Below, piece after piece: positions 1-5,312 of a stretch of 7,597 nucleotides of DNA (positions are counted from its first letter, which is position 1; every line of letters begins with the position of its first letter). Source of the DNA: CAVPEW01 sp050247895 (GTDB lineage: Bacteria > Actinomycetota > Acidimicrobiia > Acidimicrobiales > VFJN01). The position numbers and the translations under genes are program-made. The notes under the pieces are model-generated. The model saw only the letters and a list, made by a program, of their open reading frames with translations. It made no database searches and was not told the origin of the DNA. The stretch lies in NCBI GenBank assembly GCA_050247895.1, contig JBFWTJ010000199.1:1-7597 (forward strand), read 5' to 3'.

Positions 1-595
1 CGTCGTGGGGATCCCGACCGAGCTGGGCCTCGGCCGCGACGATCGCCGCGGTGTGGTCGCCGGCGGCCAGGGCCGCGGCGGCGACCACACCGGCGGCGCG
101 CCCGACCAGCACGTCGGCCCGGACCCGGTCCGCCTCGATCCAGTCCGCGTCGTCGTCGGCCAGCACCGGGCCGCGCGCCAGGCGGAGGGCCGCGTCGGCC
201 GCGGCCCGGGCCGCGCCCGCACGCCCGTCGCGCAGGGCCGCGTCGGCGCGCCCGACCAGCGCGTCCAGCTCGTCGAGGTCGAGCCAGTCGACCTGCAGCG
301 CGTAGCCGGCCGACGATCGGGGGAGGCGGGCCCGGCCCAGGACGCGTCGCAACCGCGAGACCAGCACGGCGAGCTGGTCGTCGGGCCGTGCCGGCGGGGC
401 GTCTCCCCACAGGACGTCGACCAGCGTCGAGGCCGGCACCGCCGCGCCCCGGGCGAGCACCAGTCGCTTGAGGAGCGTGCGAGCCTTGCGGCTGCCGAGC
501 CGGGCCTCGGCGAGGCCGTCGACGGCCAGCCCGCCCAGGACGCGCACCCGCAGGGCTGCGGCATCGCCGTCGGCCTCCGACCCGGCCGGGCCCAT
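1..595 (-). CDS. SARP/BTAD-family transcriptional regulator, N-terminal part (3' end outside window)
   Basis: The frame runs from an ATG at 595 off the left edge, giving 198 visible residues and no stop. Residues about 15-90 look like an OmpR/SARP-type winged helix: a LRVRVLGGL strand, then GSRKARTLLKRLVLARG, then VPASTLVDVLWGD (the usual 'L.D.LW' helix) and the recognition-helix stretch QLAVLVSRLRRVLG. From about residue 105 the DLDELDALVGRAD segment and the following Ala-rich helices match the start of a bacterial transcriptional activation domain. The family binds direct repeats and activates secondary-metabolism or stress genes; larger members carry AAA/NTPase and TPR domains, and the missing part decides which kind this is. 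The start is uncertain. A GGGAAGGG motif (610-617) lies 14 nt before the ATG, which is long, and an in-frame GTG at 610 abuts it. The gene follows the reductase on the same strand after 62 bp, so read-through from that promoter is possible. No target is visible. Confidence 0.85.
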   Translation of the reverse strand, partial: MGPAGSEADGDAAALRVRVLGGLAVDGLAEARLGSRKARTLLKRLVLARGAAVPASTLVDVLWGDAPPARPDDQLAVLVSRLRRVLGRARLPRSSAGYALQVDWLDLDELDALVGRADAALRDGRAGAARAAADAALRLARGPVLADDDADWIEADRVRADVLVGRAAGVVAAAALAAGDHTAAIVAAEAQLGRDPHD

Positions 596-657
596 GGGGC
601 CATCATGCACCCTTCCCGGCCGACCGTGCCGCGGCCGAGGGTCGGCGCGGTCCGGGG

Positions 658-1221
658 TCAGGCCGGCCGGTAGCGGGCGAGCAGGACGCCACCGGGGAGC
701 GGCTCGGTGCCGACCGGCTGCCAAGAGCGCGGCCGGAACCGGCCGGCGAACAGGGGGACGCCGTCGCCCGCGGTGCACGGGTACACCTTGAGGACCACCT
801 CGTCGATCTCGCCGGCCAGCGCCGTGGCCAGGACGCCCCCGCCGACGAGCCACACGTGCGTGCCCTCGGACTTGAGCCGGCGGACCAGGGCGACGGGGTC
901 GGCCACCACCTCCACGCCGTCGGTCGTGCCCGGCGGCAGCGTGGTGGAGACCACGTAGGTGGCCAGGTGGGCGTAGGGATCGGCGACGCCCGCGTCGCGG
1001 GCCGGCTGGTAGGTGGCGCGACCCATGACGGCGGCACCGAACCGCTCGGCGTCGGACCCCAGGCCGAAGGTGGCCCGCAGGTGGGTCGGGATGGTGTCGG
1101 GGAAGTCGCGGGCAAGGCGGGCGAAGAGGTCGGCGGTGACGGGGAGGAAGTCGGCGGAGCCGTCGGGCGCGGCGATGAAGCCGTCCAGGGTGGCTCCCAC
1201 GTAGTAGGTCAGGCTCGACAC
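658..1221 (-). CDS. Dihydrofolate reductase family protein (RibD C-terminal-like)
   Basis: A 187-residue protein. The N-terminal strand LTYYVGATLDGFIA followed by PDGS is the hallmark start of the small DHFR/RibD-C-like reductases (YyaP/YwjB type). VMGRATYQPARDAG (about 65-78), YVVSTTLPPG and the glycine-rich VWLVGGGVLATAL (123-135) correspond to the NADPH-binding part of the fold. The C-terminus EVVLKVYPCTAGDGVPLF is also typical. Such proteins are presumed cytoplasmic NAD(P)H-dependent reductases, but most have no known substrate and are unlikely to be the housekeeping folate enzyme. The frame is open further upstream to 1383, but that would run through the operator and the TetR start. I chose GTG 1221 because GGAG lies 5 nt before it and the family's N-terminus begins there. 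The gene is divergent from the TetR gene, and its leader abuts the 14-bp tandem dyad, so TetR control is the likely regulation (inference). Confidence 0.9.
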   Translation of the reverse strand: MSSLTYYVGATLDGFIAAPDGSADFLPVTADLFARLARDFPDTIPTHLRATFGLGSDAERFGAAVMGRATYQPARDAGVADPYAHLATYVVSTTLPPGTTDGVEVVADPVALVRRLKSEGTHVWLVGGGVLATALAGEIDEVVLKVYPCTAGDGVPLFAGRFRPRSWQPVGTEPLPGGVLLARYRPA

Positions 1222-1226
1222 GTCAG

Positions 1227-1230
1227 CTCC
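1227..1230 (-). promoter_or_regulatory. Ribosome binding site fixing the GTG start of the reductase
   Basis: On the minus strand GGAG is followed by 5 nt and GTG at 1221. No comparable motif fits a longer version of the protein, so this site decides the start. It lies only 13 bp from the end of the operator, so the transcript leader must be short. Confidence 0.65.
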
Positions 1231-1243
1231 GTTCGCATCTATC

Positions 1244-1271
1244 ACTATGGCTGTAGTACTATGACTGTAGT
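1244..1271. promoter_or_regulatory. Tandem double operator between the reductase and TetR genes
   Basis: Two head-to-tail 14-bp copies, ACTATGGCTGTAGT (1244-1257) and ACTATGACTGTAGT (1258-1271), differ at one base. Each copy is itself a dyad with ACTA/TAGT arms separated by 6 bp, and the junction makes a further palindrome, TAGTACTA. The block is an A/T-rich island in very GC-rich DNA, lying between divergent start codons at 1221 and 1292. TetR repressors usually bind such dyads next to their own gene, so autoregulation plus control of the reductase is the natural reading (inference). TACTAT at 1257-1262 is a fair -10 hexamer for the TetR gene and sits inside the operator. I see no convincing -35 for it and no clear -10/-35 pair on the minus strand. 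Confidence 0.75.
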
Positions 1272-1291
1272 GCCACAGCAGGGGGACGTCC

Positions 1292-1903
1292 ATGCGCAAC
1301 CCGACCCGCCGAACCGCCCTGCTCGACGCCGCCGTGGAGGTCCTGGCCGCCGAGGGCGCCCGGGGCCTCACCTTCCGCCGCATCGACCACCGGGCCGGCG
1401 TGCCCGCCGGGACGGCGTCGAACTACTTCCCCGACCGGTCCGTCCTGCTCGGCCAGGTCGGCGAGCACATCTTCGAGCGCCTGCGACCCGATCCCGAGCG
1501 CGTCACCGGGATCCTGGGCGGCCCTGCGTCCCGTGGGCAGGAGCTCGACCTCATGCACGACCTGATGGCCAGGGTCCGCGCCGACCGCGCCGGCTACCTC
1601 GCCTTCCTCGAGCTCCGGTTGGAGGCCACCCGCCGGCCCGAGATCCGCGCCGCGCTCACCGCCACCGTGCGCGCCGACCTCGAGGCCGGCACCGCGCTGC
1701 ACCTCGGGGCCGGCCTCCCCGGCGACGAGACCACCGTGCTCGTGCTCTACCTGGCCATGACCGGCCTCATCCTCGAGAGCCTCACGATCCCCGACGTGCT
1801 GGGACCCTCCTCGATCGAGGCGGTCACCACGTCGGTCGTCGAGGCGATCGTGCCCGACCGCCGCGCACCGGGCCGCCGACGGGTCAGCGGGGCGCGTACA
1901 TGA
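1292..1903 (+). CDS. TetR/AcrR-family transcriptional repressor
   Basis: A 203-residue protein of normal TetR length. The N-terminal DNA-binding domain is plain: RRTALLDAAVEVLAAEGARGLTF (residues 6-28), then the helix-turn-helix RIDHRAGVPAGTASNYF (30-46), where the 'GV..GT.SNYF' core is diagnostic. The remainder is an all-helical ligand-binding and dimerisation domain, including YLAFLELRLEATRRPEIRAAL (102-122) and a hydrophobic helix VLVLYLAMTGLILESL (149-164). The ligand cannot be read from sequence. Start ATG 1292 is supported by AGGGGG at 1280-1285 with a 6-nt spacer. The tandem 14-bp operator lies 20 bp upstream and is shared with the divergent reductase, so it probably represses both itself and that gene. 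The last 20 bp overlap the convergent YnfA-like gene. The tail after about residue 188 (RRAPGRRRVSGART) is basic and outside the family core, so it may be a by-product of the overlap. Confidence 0.93.
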   Translation: MRNPTRRTALLDAAVEVLAAEGARGLTFRRIDHRAGVPAGTASNYFPDRSVLLGQVGEHIFERLRPDPERVTGILGGPASRGQELDLMHDLMARVRADRAGYLAFLELRLEATRRPEIRAALTATVRADLEAGTALHLGAGLPGDETTVLVLYLAMTGLILESLTIPDVLGPSSIEAVTTSVVEAIVPDRRAPGRRRVSGART

Positions 1904-2216
1904 TCAGCCCGACGCCGACGCAGCAGACCAGGGCACCGGCGACGTCGTAGCGGTCGGGCCGGAAGCCGTCGGCGACCACGCCCCAGGCCAGCGACCCGAC
2001 CACGAAGACGCCGCCGTAGGCGGCCAGGATCCGCCCGAAGTTCGGGTCCGGCTGGAACGTCGCCACGAAGCCGTACAGGGCCAGCGCGACCACGCCGGCA
2101 CCGATCCAGGTGATCCCCCGGTGCTCTCGGTACCCCTGCCACACGAGCCACGCGCCACCGATCTCGCACACCGCGGCGACGACGAACAGCACGATCGACC
2201 GCATCACGTCGGGCAT
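1884..2216 (-). CDS. UPF0060 / YnfA-family small membrane protein
   Basis: A 110-residue protein, the normal length for UPF0060. Family signatures are strong: AAVCEIGGAWLVWQGYREHRG (residues 14-34), TFQPDPNFGRILAAYGGVFV (53-72), SLAWG (75-79), DGFRPDRYDV (83-92), and the C-terminal GLIMYAPR. Four hydrophobic helices are visible at about 5-25, 35-53, 61-81 and 92-108. The family belongs to the small multidrug resistance superfamily. YnfA has been linked to efflux of toxic cations, but the physiological substrate is generally unknown and none is implied here. The start is either ATG 2216 or, closer to most relatives (which begin 'RSIVLF'), ATG 2204; neither has a clear Shine-Dalgarno. It is convergent with and overlaps the TetR gene by 20 bp. 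It follows the acyl-CoA dehydrogenase on the same strand after 83 bp that contain a repeat copy. Confidence 0.93.
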   Translation of the reverse strand: MPDVMRSIVLFVVAAVCEIGGAWLVWQGYREHRGITWIGAGVVALALYGFVATFQPDPNFGRILAAYGGVFVVGSLAWGVVADGFRPDRYDVAGALVCCVGVGLIMYAPR

Positions 2217-2267
2217 CGGGCCAAGGCTAGGGAGCGCTCGAGCCCCGGGCGGGCCGGCTGTGCGGGT

Positions 2268-2297
2268 CGGGGCCGCGGCACGGCGGCCGGCGCGTGC
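2268..2297. repeat. 30-bp direct repeat, copy 1
   Basis: This 30-bp segment, beginning CGGGGCCGCGGC and ending GGCCGGCGCGTGC, is identical to 3835-3864. It starts two bases beyond the stop codon of the acyl-CoA dehydrogenase. Inside it, GGCCGC (2271-2276) and GCGGCC (2283-2288) can pair around a 6-nt loop, so in this position it could act as a transcript 3' hairpin. There is no U-tract. Confidence 0.85.
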
Positions 2298-2299
2298 CC

Positions 2300-3625
2300 T
2301 CAGGCATCTGCTGCAGGTCCGCCACCCCCCGTCGGGGTCCTCCCGTGACGGGCCAGGGCGTCCGCGTACTTCGCCTCGGCGCGTGCCCGCAACCTCGGGA
2401 TGTGCCGGGTCGGGAAGAGGTCGTCCGTTCCCTCGTACCCGCGGAGCACCTCACGGGCCAGCGTGACCTTGTGGACCTCGGTCGCGCCGTCGGCCAGCGA
2501 CAGGTGGAACGACTCCATCACCATCCGGCCGAACGGCATCTCGTCCGAGGCACCCAGGGCCCCGTGGACCTGCAGCGCCCGGGAGGCGACGTCTCGCAGG
2601 ACCTTCGGCATCGCCACCTTCACCGCCGAGATGTCGCCACGGACCTTCCGGTAGTCGCCGTACCGGTCGATCCGCGCCGCCGTGCGCAGGACCAGCAGGC
2701 GGAACTGCTCGAGCTCGATCCACGACTCGGCGATCATCTCCTGGACGAGCTGCTTCCGGCTCAGCGGCTCGCCCTTGGTGTGGCGGGACAACGCCCGCTC
2801 GCACATCATCTCCAGCGCCCTCTTGACCAGACCGACGCAGCGCATGGCATGGTGGACGCGCCCCCCACCCAGGCGGACCTGGGCCACCTCGAAGCCGGCG
2901 CCCTCGGGACCGAGCATGTGGTCCGCCGGGACACGCACGTCGTGGTAGCGGACATAGGAGTGCACACCGCCGTCCTGCCGTCCGTAGACCGACACGTTCC
3001 TGACGATCTCGATGCCCGGCGTGTCGGTCGGCACCACGAACATCGACATCCGGGAGTGGGGCCCGGCATCGGGCGAGGTCACGGCCAGGACGATGAGGAA
3101 CGACGCGAAGTTCGCGTGCGAGGAGAACCACTTCTCACCGTTGATCACCCACTCGTCGCCGTCACGGTCAGCCGCCGTCGTGAACTGCGTCGGATCGCTC
3201 CCACCCTGGGGCTCGGTCATCGAGAAGCACGAGACCACCTGGCCGGCCAGGAGCGGCGCCAGGTAGCGCTCCCGCAGCGCCGCGCTGCCGTAGTGGGCCA
3301 GGATCTCGGCGTTGCCCGAGTCGGGCGCCTGGCAGCCGAACACGATGGGCGCACTGTGGCTCCGCCCGAGGACCTCGTGCAGCAGCGCCAGCTTCACCTG
3401 GCCGTGCCCGGGCCCTCCCAGCTCCGGACCGAGGTTGGTGGCCCACAGGCCCCGGGCCCGGACCCGATCCTGGAGCGGCGGGACCAGCTCCTGTCGCAGC
3501 GGGTCCTGCATGTCCCAGGCGTGCCGCAGGACGAGGTCCAGCGGCTCGACCTCCTCCGCGACGAACTCGTCCGCCCACTCGAGATCGGCCCTGTAGCCCT
3601 CGTCCACCTCGAATTCCAGATCCAT
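2300..3625 (-). CDS. Acyl-CoA dehydrogenase, ACAD10/11-like
   Basis: A 441-residue flavoprotein predicted to oxidise an acyl-CoA thioester to the 2,3-enoyl-CoA, passing electrons from FAD to an electron-transfer flavoprotein. Visible landmarks are the FAD/substrate signature SMTEPQGGSDPTQF (135-148), VINGEKWFSSHA (160-171), the middle beta-domain, the helix RLGGGRVHHAMR (251-262), RHTKGEPLSRKQLVQ (281-295), and the second signature QVHGALGASDEMPFGRM (352-368). At the position of the catalytic Glu of medium-chain enzymes (YEGT...) it has D379 in LADGATEVHKV. This, with RxGxGRxHH, is as I recall it in ACAD10/11-type enzymes. Substrate chain length is not readable. The frame stays open to 4165, inside the divergent KtrB gene. 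ATG 3625 is chosen because GGGGAGGGG lies 5 nt upstream and the protein aligns from there. No kinase or phosphatase domain as in eukaryotic ACAD10/11 is present. It has no obvious metabolic partner in the window. Confidence 0.93.
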   Translation of the reverse strand: MDLEFEVDEGYRADLEWADEFVAEEVEPLDLVLRHAWDMQDPLRQELVPPLQDRVRARGLWATNLGPELGGPGHGQVKLALLHEVLGRSHSAPIVFGCQAPDSGNAEILAHYGSAALRERYLAPLLAGQVVSCFSMTEPQGGSDPTQFTTAADRDGDEWVINGEKWFSSHANFASFLIVLAVTSPDAGPHSRMSMFVVPTDTPGIEIVRNVSVYGRQDGGVHSYVRYHDVRVPADHMLGPEGAGFEVAQVRLGGGRVHHAMRCVGLVKRALEMMCERALSRHTKGEPLSRKQLVQEMIAESWIELEQFRLLVLRTAARIDRYGDYRKVRGDISAVKVAMPKVLRDVASRALQVHGALGASDEMPFGRMVMESFHLSLADGATEVHKVTLAREVLRGYEGTDDLFPTRHIPRLRARAEAKYADALARHGRTPTGGGGPAADA

Positions 3626-3630
3626 CAGAT

Positions 3631-3639
3631 CCCCTCCCC
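3631..3639 (-). promoter_or_regulatory. Ribosome binding site fixing the acyl-CoA dehydrogenase start
   Basis: On the minus strand GGGGAGGGG is followed by ATCTG and ATG at 3625. It is the strongest purine tract upstream of this gene, and it rules out the much longer open frame that extends into the neighbouring divergent gene. Confidence 0.75.
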
Positions 3640-3834
3640 GTACCTCGATGTGCCGGCCAGGCGCTCCGGTGCAGGTGGCCCGGCCGGTCGGCGATCCGGC
3701 TCCCGCTCGCCTCGACCTCCCCGACCGGTGGTCGACCGACGGGTCCTCCGGTCTAGCTCGGCGAGGTCGAGGCCCTGTCGCCCACGGGGCCCGGCGATGC
3801 CTCGGGCCGGCCCGCTCGACCGACGTTCGGAGGC

Positions 3835-3864
3835 CGGGGCCGCGGCACGGCGGCCGGCGCGTGC
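3835..3864. repeat. 30-bp direct repeat, copy 2
   Basis: Identical over 30 bp and in the same orientation as 2268-2297. The two copies lie 1,567 bp apart and frame the acyl-CoA dehydrogenase. The flanking bases differ on both sides, so the match has sharp ends. This copy lies 95 bp upstream of the ktrB ATG and 209 bp upstream of the dehydrogenase start. Confidence 0.85.
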
Positions 3865-3959
3865 TGGAATCTCGGCGTGCCGGTGCCCGACGAGCAGGTC
3901 GCCATCCCGGGTGCGCGCGGCCCACGGCGGATCGCCGTGCCGTCGCGCGGCGCGCGCCG

Positions 3960-5312
3960 ATGACCACGCGCTTCGGCGGGCGCGGCATCGCCCTGCGGCA
4001 CCCGGCGCAGTACATCGTGGTGACGTTCCTGGCCGTGAGCGCCATCGGCACGCTGCTGCTCATGCTCCCGGTCGCCACCCGGGCGCCCGGCGGCGCCCCG
4101 TTCGTCACCGCCCTGTTCACCGCGACCTCGGCCTCGTGCGTGACCGGCCTGACCGTGGTCGACACGGTCGGCTACTGGAGCGGCTTCGGCCAGGTCGTGA
4201 TCCTGGCCCTGGTGCAGGTCGGCGGCCTCGGGATCATGACCCTGTCGTCGCTGCTCGTCGTCGTGTTGAGCCGCCGCCTGGGCCTGCGCCAGCGGGTGGT
4301 GGCCGCGGCCCAGTCGGGCACCCTGCGCCTCGGCGACGTCCGGTCGCTGCTGCTGGCGGTGGTCAAGCTGACCCTCGCCGTCGAGGCGGCCGTGGCCGTG
4401 GTCCTGCTGCTGCGCTTCTGGCTCACCCACGGCGAGCCGTTCGGGCGGGCCGCCTACCTGGCCGTCTTCCACGCCGTGTCGGCCTTCAACAACGCCGGGT
4501 TCGCCCTGTTCGCCGACAGCTTGGCCGGGCACCGGGGCGACCCGGTGCTGCTCGGCGCGCTCGCCGCCGCGATCGTCGTCGGGGCGCTCGGGTTCCCCGT
4601 CTGGCGCCAGATCGCGCTGGAGTGGCGCCGGCCCCGCCGCTGGGACCTGCACACCAAGGTCACGGTGCTCACCACGGTGGCGCTGCTCGCGGTGGGCTGG
4701 GTGCTGTTCCTGTGGTTCGAATGGACGAACCCGGCCACCTTCGGCCCGCTGTCGGGCGTGGACTCGGTGGCCAACGGGTTCTTCCAGAGCGCGTCGGCGC
4801 GCACGGCCGGCTTCGCCACCGTCGAGGTCGGCGGGTTGGACGACACGTCGCACCTGCTGTCGGTGATCCTCATGTTCGTCGGCGGCGGGAGCGGCTCGAC
4901 CGCGGGGGGCATCAAGGTGACGACCTTCGCCCTGCTCGGCTGGGTCATGTGGGCCGAGGTCCGCGGCGAGCGCGACGTCGACGTGTTCGGGCGACGGGTG
5001 CCCGCCGACGTGCAGCGCCAGGCCGTGACGGTGGCGCTGATGGCGGTCGGCGGCGCGGTCGCCGCGTCGATGGTGCTGCTGGCGCTCAGCCCCTTCGGGC
5101 TCACCGACGTCGTGTTCGAGTCGGTGTCGGCGCTGGGCACGGTGGGGGCGTCCACCGGGATCACCCCGTCGCTCGCCGTCCCGGCCCGGCTGGTGCTCGT
5201 CGTGCTCATGTTCGTCGGCCGGGTCGGCCCGCCCACCCTGTTCGCCGCCCTGGTGCTGCGCGACCGGGAGCGCCTCTACCGCCACCCCGAGGAGAGGATC
5301 ATCATTGGTTGA
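3960..5312 (+). CDS. ktrB: TrkH/KtrB-family potassium channel subunit
   Basis: A 450-residue polytopic membrane protein that forms the K+ path of a Ktr/Trk uptake system. The four M-P-M repeats are readable from their selectivity-filter loops: SASCVTGLTVVDT with G63, SAFNNAGFALF with G180, SASARTAGFATVEVG with G284, and SALGTVGASTGITP with G396. All four filter glycines are kept, as expected for K+ selectivity. The intramembrane gating loop typical of KtrB, FVGGGSGSTAGGIKVTTF (307-324), is present, and the C-terminus RVGPPTLFAAL (421-431) is family-like. ATG 3960 begins just before the conserved LRHPAQY motif. There is no Shine-Dalgarno in front of it, but an upstream 28-codon frame ends in an ATGA overlap. 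The downstream ktrA overlaps by 8 bp, giving a two-gene operon. The 450-residue length fits KtrB better than the longer proteobacterial TrkH. Na+ dependence cannot be judged. Confidence 0.95.
   Translation: MTTRFGGRGIALRHPAQYIVVTFLAVSAIGTLLLMLPVATRAPGGAPFVTALFTATSASCVTGLTVVDTVGYWSGFGQVVILALVQVGGLGIMTLSSLLVVVLSRRLGLRQRVVAAAQSGTLRLGDVRSLLLAVVKLTLAVEAAVAVVLLLRFWLTHGEPFGRAAYLAVFHAVSAFNNAGFALFADSLAGHRGDPVLLGALAAAIVVGALGFPVWRQIALEWRRPRRWDLHTKVTVLTTVALLAVGWVLFLWFEWTNPATFGPLSGVDSVANGFFQSASARTAGFATVEVGGLDDTSHLLSVILMFVGGGSGSTAGGIKVTTFALLGWVMWAEVRGERDVDVFGRRVPADVQRQAVTVALMAVGGAVAASMVLLALSPFGLTDVVFESVSALGTVGASTGITPSLAVPARLVLVVLMFVGRVGPPTLFAALVLRDRERLYRHPEERIIIG
5289..5297 (+). promoter_or_regulatory. Ribosome binding site for the TTG start of ktrA
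   Basis: GAGGAGAGG lies 7 nt before TTG 5305, inside the last codons of ktrB. It is one of the strongest Shine-Dalgarno matches in the window and justifies the TTG start; no ATG or GTG fits equally well. Confidence 0.75.

Larger units (their letters stand above)
3626..3959. other. Divergent intergenic region between the acyl-CoA dehydrogenase and ktrB
   Basis: This 334-bp gap must hold the start signals of two divergent units. I can place the dehydrogenase ribosome binding site (3631-3639) and the second copy of the 30-bp repeat (3835-3864), but no convincing -10/-35 pair on either strand. A short frame from GTG 3877 to TGA 3963 would encode 28 residues and overlaps the ktrB ATG by 4 bp. It has only a weak GGAA upstream and no recognisable sequence. 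No riboswitch or tRNA is recognised. Confidence 0.6.

Noticed and set aside
1222..1383. N-terminal extension of the reductase to an ATG at 1383
   Set aside because: It would run antisense through the TetR helix-turn-helix coding region and the operator. The GTG at 1221 has a proper ribosome binding site.
3709..3773. Inverted repeat with 11-bp arms (GCCTCGACCTC and its complement) and a 43-bp spacer upstream of the dehydrogenase
   Set aside because: Arms of this length at this spacing are expected several times by chance in a window of this size and G+C content, and no promoter elements are tied to it.
3648..3959. N-terminal extension of KtrB by 104 residues
   Set aside because: The translation is Arg/Pro-rich with no signal or membrane segment, while KtrB homology begins just after ATG 3960.
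3626..4165. N-terminal extension of the acyl-CoA dehydrogenase by 180 residues
   Set aside because: The extension lacks family similarity and would overlap ktrB. A strong ribosome binding site supports ATG 3625.
3753..5285. A 510-codon minus-strand frame opposite ktrB
   Set aside because: The His/Gln/Gly/Arg-rich translation is low-complexity and mirrors the codon bias of ktrB. ktrB has all its filter motifs and is the real gene.
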